Shown here: piece by piece, positions 25,875-33,567 of the stretch
How positions within the stretch are numbered: the stretch's first letter is position 1
How the letters are laid out: each line of letters starts with the position of its first letter
DNA from: JAUWKC01 sp035529895
Lineage (GTDB): Bacteria; Planctomycetota; Phycisphaerae; Sedimentisphaerales; Anaerobacaceae
Length of the DNA: 38,841 nucleotides
Assembly: GCA_035529895.1 (NCBI GenBank)
Contig: DATKVV010000073.1
Location: 1 to 38,841, forward strand
Direction: 5' to 3'
Position numbers and translations under genes: made by a program
Notes under the pieces: generated by a model
Told to the model about the DNA's origin: nothing
What the model saw: the letters and a program-made list of their open reading frames with translations, nothing else
The model's database searches: none

Positions 25875-26387
25875 ATGAAATATTCCGAGCGCGTGGACAT
25901 GTTCAAACATGTGAAGGAAAGATATATTGAGTTTTTGTCGTCGGTTCTCTGGAAACTCACCGGTGACAGGGAACTTTTCACGGAAGCTTTTCAATATGCC
26001 ATGCTCGGTATGTGGCGGCACGTCGAAAAGCTCAACGGCAAGAAGGCCCGGGCCTACATCTACAGAATCGCTCTTACAGCCAATTCGACCGCCTGGCGAA
26101 ACCGAATCGGCAGAGACGGCCAAATCAGTGAAGACCGCATCAGTATCCAGAAAGAACCGCAAAAGGCCGCTGACGACAGCGAGTTAGCACACAAAGTAAG
26201 GCAAGCGATAGTTGAGCTTCCGGCCAGGCAGTCGAGGGCCGTAGTGATGCGATACTTCGAACAGCAGAATTATGGTGACATCGCTGAAAAGCTCGGCTGC
26301 TCCGAAGCCGGCGCAAGGTCGCATGTATCCAAGGCGCTGGCAACTCTTAAAAGTAAGCTGGTGACTTTGAGAAAAGGTGTGGAATAG
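25875..26387 (+). CDS. ECF RNA polymerase sigma factor (cassette 5)
   Basis: 170 residues. Region 2 is less canonical: FLSSVLWKLTGDRELFTEAF, QYAMLGMWRHVEKLNGKKA and YIYRIALTANSTAWRNRIG. Region 4 is clear: ELPARQSRAVVMRYFEQQNY and GDIAEKLGCSEAGARSHVSK. The next gene begins one base after the stop codon, so the pair is probably coupled. Confidence 0.88.
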   Translation: MKYSERVDMFKHVKERYIEFLSSVLWKLTGDRELFTEAFQYAMLGMWRHVEKLNGKKARAYIYRIALTANSTAWRNRIGRDGQISEDRISIQKEPQKAADDSELAHKVRQAIVELPARQSRAVVMRYFEQQNYGDIAEKLGCSEAGARSHVSKALATLKSKLVTLRKGVE

Positions 26388-26388
26388 A

Positions 26389-27708
26389 ATGAACCCGGAT
26401 GTGAATCTCGAAGAAATCCTGAAAAGAATAGGCAGCGAAGACGTGCCGGCTGACGTACACCAAATCGCCAAAGAAACATCCGAAAGCTTCGGTAAGACTT
26501 TGATGCAAACAAGGCAGCAGAAACACCCTATTCTTGGAGAGCATATTATGAAAAGTAAGATTACAAAGCTCGCTGCAGCAGCGGTGATTGTTGTTGCGGT
26601 GCTTGCCGGTTTGCCATTCCTTGGCAGGAACAGTTCGGGAGTCGTCCTGGCCGACGTCCTCGAAAGAATTGAACAGATCCAGGCATTCATGTACAGAACG
26701 AAAATGACTATGACCGGAGCTATGATGCCGGGCATGCCTAAAGAGATGGAGGGGATGGTTACTACCTCGGAGGGGATGGTTACTGTCTCGAACAAGTACG
26801 GCGTGAAAGTGGAAACGACTACCGTTCTCAAACTCAGTCAGGAAGATCAAAAAGAAATGACTCAACAAATGTATTTTCTTCCCGACCAGAAGGCAATGAT
26901 CTCGCTTATGCCTGACCAAAAAAAGTACATCCGAATAGAGTATGATGATGAGATGCTTGCAAATATGAAGAAGCAGAACAATGACCCGAGAGAAATGGTT
27001 AAGCAAATCATGAGGTGTGAGTACACCGAGCTGGGCCGGTCGGTAATTGATGGTATAGAAGTTGAGGGTTTTGAGACGACGGACCCCAGTTTTATGGCGC
27101 CTATGGCAAAAGATATCAAAATGAGGCTGTGGGTGGATGTTGAAAACCGGCTGCCTGTGCGTCAAGAGTTAGATATCAAGGTAAATGAACAGATGCAGAT
27201 GCAGGGGGTTGTTTACGATTACCAGTGGGATATTCAGGTCGATGCAAGTGACTTTGAGATACCGCCTGATTATACCTTGTTGGCAGAAGTGGAAGTGCCG
27301 GGCATGAGGGATGAGGGAAAGACAGTTCAAGCGCTGCGTGCGTTCGCTGAAATTACCGACGGCAGATATCCGAGCAGCATGACTATGATGGCCATAGTGC
27401 AAGAAAGCGGCAAAGTCTTGAAAAGCATGGGTATTGACAAAATTAAAGACCCAAACCAGGAAGAAACACAGAAGCTGATGAACAAGATGATGCTTTTGCA
27501 GGCGCCTTACATTTTCTACACTCAGTTAGTCCAGGAGAACAAGGACCCTGCGTACTACGGCGATAGAGTTAAGGCTGAGGATGCTGATGCGGTGCTGATG
27601 CGGTGGAAGGTTTCGGATGACCAGTACAGGGTGATCTACGGAGACTTGACCGCGGAAAACGTTAGTGCCGAACAGTTGGCCCAACTGGAAAATCCACCAT
27701 CGCAGTAG
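26389..27708 (+). CDS. Single-pass membrane protein, putative anti-sigma/sensor partner (cassette 5)
   Basis: 439 residues from the ATG directly after the sigma stop. Residues 1-53 are cytoplasmic with no zinc motif; a membrane helix (KLAAAAVIVVAVLAGLPFL) and GVVLADV follow. The outside part starts DVLERIEQIQAFMYRTKMTM, a family start common in planctomycete proteins of LolA-like style, and includes MRLWVDVENRLPVRQELDI. The end, LMRWKVSDDQYRVIYGDL, is the module also found in cassettes 3 and 6. Its first outside ~75 residues are almost base-for-base the same as in cassette 6. Internal GGAGA (26536-26540) and ATG 26548 (M54) could give a 386-residue exported form; here the GGAGA is in a different codon phase (L-G-E) than in cassettes 1-3 (W-R). 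Confidence 0.78.
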   Translation: MNPDVNLEEILKRIGSEDVPADVHQIAKETSESFGKTLMQTRQQKHPILGEHIMKSKITKLAAAAVIVVAVLAGLPFLGRNSSGVVLADVLERIEQIQAFMYRTKMTMTGAMMPGMPKEMEGMVTTSEGMVTVSNKYGVKVETTTVLKLSQEDQKEMTQQMYFLPDQKAMISLMPDQKKYIRIEYDDEMLANMKKQNNDPREMVKQIMRCEYTELGRSVIDGIEVEGFETTDPSFMAPMAKDIKMRLWVDVENRLPVRQELDIKVNEQMQMQGVVYDYQWDIQVDASDFEIPPDYTLLAEVEVPGMRDEGKTVQALRAFAEITDGRYPSSMTMMAIVQESGKVLKSMGIDKIKDPNQEETQKLMNKMMLLQAPYIFYTQLVQENKDPAYYGDRVKAEDADAVLMRWKVSDDQYRVIYGDLTAENVSAEQLAQLENPPSQ

Positions 27709-27732
27709 AATACGCAACAGTGCGACCAAATA

Positions 27733-27761
27733 GGCCGGGCCTGGTATGGCTCGGCTTTTTT
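27733..27761 (+). terminator. Terminator of cassette 5
   Basis: GCCGGGC (27734-27740) pairs with GCTCGGC (27749-27755); six T follow and then AGTGCG. Confidence 0.85.
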
Positions 27762-27841
27762 AGTGCGCGCGGCCGGTAAAACAATGCAAAATTGCCAAAA
27801 GCACAATTTTTTGCGCCTGTTTTCGGCTTCAAATCAGACAA

Positions 27842-27847
27842 TATAAT
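27842..27847 (+). promoter_or_regulatory. Possible -10 box of sixth ECF cassette
   Basis: A perfect TATAAT 38 bases before the TTG start. No convincing -35 at a regular distance; TTGCGC at 27811 is 25 bases away. Confidence 0.3.
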
Positions 27848-27885
27848 GGACGCAGAGACTACGAAAGCCAAATTAAGGTTAACCT

Positions 27886-28425
27886 TTGGCAGTGGCAGAA
27901 ATGCTGGAAACAGAACTGATTAAAGCGGCCGTCGCCGGCGACATCGACAGCTTCGGCAGACTCGCACAGCGACACTATCCTGCCCTGGTGGCAATCGGCT
28001 ACTCTGTTCTGTCGGACCACGGTCTTGCCGAAGATGCCGCCCAGGAGGCGTTCGCAAGGGCGCTCGCCAGCCTGCCAAGCCTGCGAAACAAAGCAAGATT
28101 CGGCCCGTGGCTGGCTCGCATTTGCAGAAATGTCGCCAACGATATGGCCGCGGCCAGAGCCAGGCGTCCGCGTACAGAAGATGCACCCAGCGCAGCCACT
28201 GACAAAAATGACGATGACATCCAGGCTGTCCGCCGGGCCCTCACTCAATTGCCCGTTTCAACTAGGGAACTGATAGTCCTGCGATACTACGACGGCCTGT
28301 CCTACGACGAGATTTCTTCGGCACTGGGAATTTCAAAGGCCTCCATCAACGGCAGACTTACAAGGGCAAAACGAAAAATGGCAAAGTACCTTCAGCGAGA
28401 CGGTTTTCTGGGGAGCTCAATATGA
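27886..28425 (+). CDS. ECF RNA polymerase sigma factor (cassette 6)
   Basis: 179 residues. TTG at 27886 is taken because AAGG lies 7 bases upstream; GTG 27892 and ATG 27901 are in frame. Region 2: LIKAAVAGDIDSFGRLAQRH, GLAEDAAQEAFARALASLPS and FGPWLARICRNVANDMAAAR. Region 4: QLPVSTRELIVLRYYDGLSY and DEISSALGISKASINGRLTR. It is the most canonical of the six sigma factors. The stop overlaps the next start by ATGA. Confidence 0.93.
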   Translation: MAVAEMLETELIKAAVAGDIDSFGRLAQRHYPALVAIGYSVLSDHGLAEDAAQEAFARALASLPSLRNKARFGPWLARICRNVANDMAAARARRPRTEDAPSAATDKNDDDIQAVRRALTQLPVSTRELIVLRYYDGLSYDEISSALGISKASINGRLTRAKRKMAKYLQRDGFLGSSI

Positions 28426-29846
28426 AGCCTTCCGAACACGACAAAAAATTCGACGAGCTTATCAGCCGTGCGATCAGCCGGCAGCGACCGAAGCTCGATT
28501 TCGATAAATGGCAGAAAGACCATCAAAAGCAAATCCAGGATTTCAAGGCCGCGACCGAACCAGTACCTGAATCCGTCCGGCCTCCGAATATAGGGAGAAT
28601 CATCATGAAAAGTAGAATTACAAAATTCGCTGCAGCGGCGGCAATAATTGTTGCCGCGGCAGTACTGATGCACTATGTTGGAAGCCCCATTGAGAGTGTC
28701 GCCCTGGCCGACGTCCTCGAAAGAATTGAACAGGTCCAGGCATTCATGTACAGAACGAAAATGACTATGACCGGAGCTATGATGCCGGGTATGCCTAAAG
28801 AGATGGAGGGGATGGTTACTACCTCGGAGGGGATGGTTACTGTCTCGAACAAGTACGGCGTGAAAGTGGAAACGACTACCGTTCTCAAACTCAGTCAGGA
28901 AGATCAAAAAGAAATGACCCAGCAAATGTATATTCTTCCTGACCAGAAGGTATGGATTACGGTCATGCCTGAGCAGAAAAAGTACACCCGAATGGAACTT
29001 GATGATGACTTACTTGCCCGCATGAGAAAACAAAACAACGATCCGAGAGAAATGATAAAGCAAATCATGAACCGCAAATACATTGAACTCGGCAGGTCGG
29101 TAATTGATGGTGTAGAAGTAGAGGGTTTTGAGACGACGGATCCCAATTTTATGGCAGGTATGTCAAAAGATGTCAAAATAAGGCTGTGGGTGGATGTTGA
29201 AAACCGGCTCCCTGTGCGTGCTGAAATGGACTTGCAGCCTAATGAGCAGATGCAAATCCACTATGTTATTTACGATTATCAGTGGAATATACCTGTTGCT
29301 GAAAGTGACTTTGAGCCGGTTATTCCAGGGGATTTCACGGCTTTTCCCACCGACGGCATTAAGATGCCGCCGAGGACAGAACAAGCTGCTGTTGAAGGCT
29401 TGAAGTTCTTTGCTGAAATCTTCGGGCAATATCCGAAGAAGGTGGATTGGATCAATCTTATGCAGGAGTTCGGAAATCGCATGCAGGAGTTCCGCAAACT
29501 AAAAGACAGTGAAAGCCCGGCTGGCGAGCAAATGCCCGATAAACTGCGGCAGAAGTTAAACATCAAAGAAGGTCAATCGGAAGAAGAAAAAGCGACGCAA
29601 TTCGCGACGCAATTCTTGGATATGATGCGGCCGGTTCAATCGCTCAGTATGTTCTATATGCTGCTGGTGGCGGACAAGAAGGACCCTGCATATTACGGTG
29701 AGTCGGTCGGTCCCGATGACGCTGATGCGGTGCTGATGCGATGGAAGATTTCGGATGACCAGTACAGGGTGATCTACGGAGACTTGACCGCGGAAAACGT
29801 TAATGCCGAACAGTTGGCCCAACTCGAAAGCCCACCTTCGCAGTAG
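28422..29846 (+). CDS. Single-pass membrane protein, putative anti-sigma/sensor partner (cassette 6)
   Basis: 474 residues, overlapping the sigma gene by 4 bases. Cytoplasmic residues 1-61 (charged, DKWQKDHQKQIQDFKAA, no zinc motif), a membrane helix (KFAAAAAIIVAAAVLMHYV), then SVALADV and the same DVLERIEQVQAFMYRTKMTM start as cassette 5. The two proteins are near-identical for about 75 residues after the membrane, moderately alike in the middle, and again near-identical at the end (SDDQYRVIYGDLTAENV). The middle carries an extra helical insert (NLMQEFGNRMQEFRKLKDSE). Internal GGAGA (28594-28598) and ATG 28605 (M62) could give a 413-residue exported form. Confidence 0.78.
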   Translation: MKPSEHDKKFDELISRAISRQRPKLDFDKWQKDHQKQIQDFKAATEPVPESVRPPNIGRIIMKSRITKFAAAAAIIVAAAVLMHYVGSPIESVALADVLERIEQVQAFMYRTKMTMTGAMMPGMPKEMEGMVTTSEGMVTVSNKYGVKVETTTVLKLSQEDQKEMTQQMYILPDQKVWITVMPEQKKYTRMELDDDLLARMRKQNNDPREMIKQIMNRKYIELGRSVIDGVEVEGFETTDPNFMAGMSKDVKIRLWVDVENRLPVRAEMDLQPNEQMQIHYVIYDYQWNIPVAESDFEPVIPGDFTAFPTDGIKMPPRTEQAAVEGLKFFAEIFGQYPKKVDWINLMQEFGNRMQEFRKLKDSESPAGEQMPDKLRQKLNIKEGQSEEEKATQFATQFLDMMRPVQSLSMFYMLLVADKKDPAYYGESVGPDDADAVLMRWKISDDQYRVIYGDLTAENVNAEQLAQLESPPSQ

Positions 29847-29870
29847 AAGATTCAACCGTGTCGAAACAAA

Positions 29871-29899
29871 GGCCGGGCTCGCTTTCGCTCGGCCTTTTT
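29871..29899 (+). terminator. Terminator of cassette 6
   Basis: GGCCGGGC (29871-29878) pairs with GCTCGGCC (29887-29894), then five T. Same family as the other five, with less conservation after the T run. Confidence 0.88.
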
Positions 29900-30005
29900 C
29901 GTCGCTGTGCTTTCTTAATCGGGGCGGCTGAATCTCAAGTATTGCCCCAAAACCGGTGCCGAAGCCCAAATCACTAAAAAAACCAAAAAAGTGCCATAAT
30001 TTGGC

Positions 30006-30034
30006 TTGACTTTTTGCCCTTAATAGAGTAAACA
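30006..30034 (+). promoter_or_regulatory. Possible promoter of the metalloprotease gene
   Basis: TTGACT (30006-30011) and TAAACA (30029-30034) are 17 bases apart, leaving a leader of about 130 bases before the ATG at 30170. No other gene lies in the stretch from 29900 to 30169. Confidence 0.4.
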
Positions 30035-30169
30035 TAAAAGACTAAAACGCTGTATATAGATTGTCTGTACCAAAAGAGACAAGGGGCGAGAAGGAGATAA
30101 GTATTCATACACTAAAGCCTTATGGCTCAAGTGCAAAACTCTTTATTATTCAACGAAAAGGAGGATATT

Positions 30170-31015
30170 ATGAGAACTAAAACTTTTGTGGCCGTTTTGA
30201 TTGCCTTGCTTGCCTTTGCAGTTGTGGCTTCTGCTGCTCCCAATATGATACCGGCGAATCAAAAAGCCAGGAGCAGGGCCAATGCAGACAGGGCGCCTGT
30301 AATCGAAAAAGTAGACGAGCATTGGATTCTCAAACCTTCCGGCCTGGAAAGATATGCATTTGTTCACTATAAGAAAGGATTCGCGAAACCGCCATGGGCC
30401 GGAGGAGGCAAGGCAAAAGAGAACAAATGCTATGAGTTTTTAGGCAGAGGCGTCCAGTGGAAGCAGTTGCCGGTTAATTACGTTATAGACCCAACTTATT
30501 CGGGGTTGGATGTCTCAGAGGTAGATGAGCAAACATGGCAGGCAGTTTCCGAGTGGGACGATTTTACCGGCGCAGACCTTTTCGGCCCCGGGGGGGTAGT
30601 TTACGACGGAACCTGGGACGACGACAAGCCTGACGGCAGAAATGAATTAGTATTTGGGGACTACAATGAACCCAACGTAATCGCGGTAACCATAACATGG
30701 GGTTACTTCTCGGGTCCCCCCAGTAAGAGACAAATAGTTGAGTTTGACATTCTGTTTGATACGGACTACAATTGGGGATACACAGGTGACACCAACGAGG
30801 TCGACCTGGGTGACGAAACTATAATGGACCTGCAGAACATAGCCACTCATGAGTTGGGACACGGAATAGGGTTGGACGACCAGTATGATGAAAACGCCTG
30901 CTCCGAAGTAACGATGTTCGGCGAGTCACAGGAGGGTGAAACGAAAAAGAGGACCCTTGAGTCGCCGGATATCAAAGGCCTCCAGGAATTATACGGCGGT
31001 CTTTCCGACAAATAA
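30170..31015 (+). CDS. Secreted matrixin-type zinc metalloprotease
   Basis: 281 residues from the ATG at 30170, which has AAAGGAGG about 6 bases upstream and starts a Sec signal peptide (MRTKTFVAVLIALLAFAVVASAA). The catalytic motif THELGHGIGLDD gives H227, E228 and H231; the third zinc ligand position holds Asp (D237) where most matrixins have His. A Met-turn follows at VTMFG (M249). The stretch WQAVSEWDDFTGADLF and EFDILFDTDYNWGYTGD match the usual matrixin strands and the substrate-side region. It should cut proteins outside the cell. A strong terminator follows; it appears to be a single-gene unit. Confidence 0.88.
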   Translation: MRTKTFVAVLIALLAFAVVASAAPNMIPANQKARSRANADRAPVIEKVDEHWILKPSGLERYAFVHYKKGFAKPPWAGGGKAKENKCYEFLGRGVQWKQLPVNYVIDPTYSGLDVSEVDEQTWQAVSEWDDFTGADLFGPGGVVYDGTWDDDKPDGRNELVFGDYNEPNVIAVTITWGYFSGPPSKRQIVEFDILFDTDYNWGYTGDTNEVDLGDETIMDLQNIATHELGHGIGLDDQYDENACSEVTMFGESQEGETKKRTLESPDIKGLQELYGGLSDK

Positions 31016-31047
31016 CAGTTTTCAGTGGGAAACTAAGTACCAGAAGC

Positions 31048-31083
31048 AACAAAATCCCTCAGTTTTTGAGGGATTTTGTTTTA
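31048..31083 (+). terminator. Rho-independent terminator after metalloprotease
   Basis: A perfect 14-bp stem: AACAAAATCCCTCA (31048-31061) against TGAGGGATTTTGTT (31067-31080), loop GTTTT, then a short T run. The A/T-rich base of the stem makes it work on either strand, so it may also end the minus-strand Cys-rich gene that stops at 31179. Confidence 0.88.
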
Positions 31084-31178
31084 TTCAACTGATAGTGTGT
31101 CCGTCCGTTTTGCACCGATACGCGCTTACTCTTCTATCCGGGCGATTCTTTGGCTTTTTAAGCGGGCAAAGCAGGACC

Positions 31179-31373
31179 TCATAATGCCCAGGCTTTGGCG
31201 AACGCGCGGAAGCTGCGGTCGTAGGTCTTCTCTACCGCCGGCGGAAAACAGCAGCCCGGTAATTGCTTCGACGATAAATGATAGCTTATACACTCGCAAC
31301 ACATACCTTTTCGGCTGCAGCCTGAATATGTGCACCCGCAATTCTTCTCGTTTTGTTTCTTATTGCATTCCAT
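31179..31373 (-). CDS. Small Cys-rich protein (DUF6485-like)
   Basis: 64 residues. Cysteines are arranged C-G-C-x4-C-x4-CC-x-C, then a late CC, in NCGCTYSGCSRKGMCCECIS and LPGCCFPPAVEKTYDRSF. This pattern of GC-S-R-K-G-x-C-C-E-C and FPPxxEKTYDRS is that of the DUF6485 family of small proteins, which likely bind a metal; function unknown. ATG at 31373 has AAGGAG 11 bases upstream on the minus strand; a GTG 12 bases earlier overlaps that site and is less likely. It is transcribed alone between two convergent or distant neighbours. Confidence 0.85.
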   Translation of the reverse strand: MECNKKQNEKNCGCTYSGCSRKGMCCECISYHLSSKQLPGCCFPPAVEKTYDRSFRAFAKAWAL

Positions 31374-31530
31374 AATCAGTGACACTCCTTCATAACAATC
31401 TTGTTGGGCGGTTCAGAACAATACCCTCAGAATTCTCAAAAAGACTATGGCCGGACCGCACCGCTAAGCTGGGCAGGTCCTTTGGCTTTTTGCACTCCGT
31501 GCCGCAGATGTCCGCAGGCCTGCGCATACC

Positions 31531-33492
31531 TCAGCGAGCCGGCAGCTTGTAAAGGCAAACGCTCAAAGGCGGAACGCTTAACTCATTCGGAATACCGGAC
31601 ATCGGCTTTTCCTCAATCACCAGCTTCCGCGGTTTTCCCGGCTCGTTGTAGGCCATCGGGTCGGAGCCGGCAATCTGCCAGAGTTGTCCCCTCCCTCTCA
31701 GCCGTGCGTCCTTTAAGTCCACCTTTAGCTTATAGGCGGACTCTGTCGGATTCACGATGGCGACCGTCAGCGCCTCGCGGTCGCTCGTCCAGGCCGCCGC
31801 CACGTCAAGCGGCTCGAAGTTTCCCGAAACGGCCACCGGCTGCGTCCCAAAGCGGTTCCGGTATAGTTTCAACGCAAGACCCGTCGCTGCAAACGCGGCA
31901 TCCGTCTTGCTCGTCTTGATGCAGCCGATTACGTTGACCGTCTGGGCATAGTTGGCCATAAAAACAATGTCGCTGTTGCGAATCATTTCGTTAAGGCCCG
32001 TAGCGATGCCCAGCGCGTCCTTAAGGAAATAGCGCGTGCCGAGTTCGCCGTAAACGTAGGGCCCGTACCAGTAATTCCATTCGTCCAGCGCGATGCGGAT
32101 GTCTTTGCCTTTCAGCGACTCCAGCTCATTGCGCCACTTACGATGGGCCTCAACCTTGCTGCGAACAGCATCGACCGTCTGCCGTACGTGCTCGGTGACG
32201 GCTTTCTTCTCTCTCTTATAGAAATGCTCGCTTATCAGGTCCATATATTCGGCGCAATTCTTCAGCATGCCTTCCGACCACCGGCCAACGTCGCCGACGC
32301 CAACGAGTCTTATGGACGGGTCCGCCTTCCGCATGGCCTTGGCAAACAGATTGTGCTTTTGCGCGTAATGTTCGAGTGACATATACCCTAATTGCCACTT
32401 GCCGTACATCTCGTTGCCGATGCCCCACCACTTGACTTTGTAGGGCCGACGGTGGCCGTTTGCCGCACGCCACCTGCCCATCGGAGTTTCGGGCGAACCG
32501 TTGGCATACTCAACCTCTTGCCCCGCTGAATGGTCGTCCCCAAAACCGGAATTGACCACAATCAAAGGCTCCGCCCCGACTTCCCGACAGAATGCCATAA
32601 ACTCATCAAGTCCGAAGTCGTTATGCTCGATACCCGTCCACGCTGGGTTCTTGCGAGGGGGGCGTTTGTCCCGCTCGCCTATCCCGTCGCGCCAGTCATA
32701 CCCGCTCACGAAGTTGCCGCCCGGCCACCGATAAATCGGCGAATTAAGCTCTTTGAGCAGCTTCAAGGTATCCGCCCGCATACCCTTGATATTGTCAGCT
32801 GGCATCAGCGAAACAGTCCCGATTTGAAAAATGCCTTTTCCTTTCCCTGCGATTTCCAACCGTCCGTTATCCGTTGTTCCTCCCGCTTTGAAAGATAACG
32901 GTACCTTGACAAAATCGCTTCCGATTTTTTTGATTGTCAGCGTCTGTCGCTCGGTTTTGTCCTGGCCCCACACGAGGCTTACCTCTATCGGTGCCGCTTT
33001 AGGGCTGCCCTCAATCACGATTCGCCCCGTGTATCTCTTGCCTTTAACCAGTCCCAGTCTGTCCTGAAATATTCCGCAGCACGTGCCGTCGCCCCGCAGT
33101 TCAATCTGGGGCGTATGTTCACCCACGTAGGAATTCTCGCGCACCATTTTTACAGCGTCTTTTTCCCCGATGACCTGCCATGGCGACGCTGCCAGCACAT
33201 CCGTTCCCTTGTGCTCTTGCCAAATCGGACCTTCCGCCGGCATCGGATAGTAGAATTTGCGGTCTTCCAGCATTTCCGCCCAGATGCCGCCGTAAATGCA
33301 CCGGCCGAGATGCTCGATAAATTGCCCGTAGATATACTTCGAGACCGGCTCACCCGTCTTGCCCGCCTCAATCATCAGCGTGGCTTTGTGGGCGGGTCCA
33401 CCCTCTGTTTCCGCCGCCAGCCCCGCTCGGCACATCCCTGCCAACACCACCGCAGTCACAATACCAATAATTGCATAGCGAACCCTGAACAT
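31531..33492 (-). CDS. GH51 alpha-L-arabinofuranosidase, secreted
   Basis: 653 residues with a signal peptide (YAIIGIVTAVVLAGMCRAGLAA). GH51 marks: ISKYIYGQFIEHLGRCIYGG, then an inserted CBM4/9-like beta-sandwich (~100-235), then IYRWPGGNFVSGYDWRDGIG. Acid/base Glu is E361 in WWGIGNEMYG; nucleophile Glu is E471 in ALDEWNYWYG. The C-terminal beta-domain ends LSVPPLSVCLYKL. The enzyme removes arabinose side chains from arabinoxylan or arabinan. AAAGGAG precedes the ATG. It complements the GH120 beta-xylosidase-like gene at 5.0-7.0 kb, although the two genes are far apart. Confidence 0.95.
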   Translation of the reverse strand: MFRVRYAIIGIVTAVVLAGMCRAGLAAETEGGPAHKATLMIEAGKTGEPVSKYIYGQFIEHLGRCIYGGIWAEMLEDRKFYYPMPAEGPIWQEHKGTDVLAASPWQVIGEKDAVKMVRENSYVGEHTPQIELRGDGTCCGIFQDRLGLVKGKRYTGRIVIEGSPKAAPIEVSLVWGQDKTERQTLTIKKIGSDFVKVPLSFKAGGTTDNGRLEIAGKGKGIFQIGTVSLMPADNIKGMRADTLKLLKELNSPIYRWPGGNFVSGYDWRDGIGERDKRPPRKNPAWTGIEHNDFGLDEFMAFCREVGAEPLIVVNSGFGDDHSAGQEVEYANGSPETPMGRWRAANGHRRPYKVKWWGIGNEMYGKWQLGYMSLEHYAQKHNLFAKAMRKADPSIRLVGVGDVGRWSEGMLKNCAEYMDLISEHFYKREKKAVTEHVRQTVDAVRSKVEAHRKWRNELESLKGKDIRIALDEWNYWYGPYVYGELGTRYFLKDALGIATGLNEMIRNSDIVFMANYAQTVNVIGCIKTSKTDAAFAATGLALKLYRNRFGTQPVAVSGNFEPLDVAAAWTSDREALTVAIVNPTESAYKLKVDLKDARLRGRGQLWQIAGSDPMAYNEPGKPRKLVIEEKPMSGIPNELSVPPLSVCLYKLPAR

Positions 33493-33567
33493 CTCACATC
33501 TCCTTTCTGCTTACTTTCTTCTGCACCGTGGGCATTATCACCAAAAACGGCATTATAGGCCGACTCG

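Noticed and set aside
26347..27165. Antisense frames of similar sequence opposite cassettes 5 and 6
   Set aside because: They are alike only because the sense genes are nearly identical there; codon pattern and partner position favour the sense strand.
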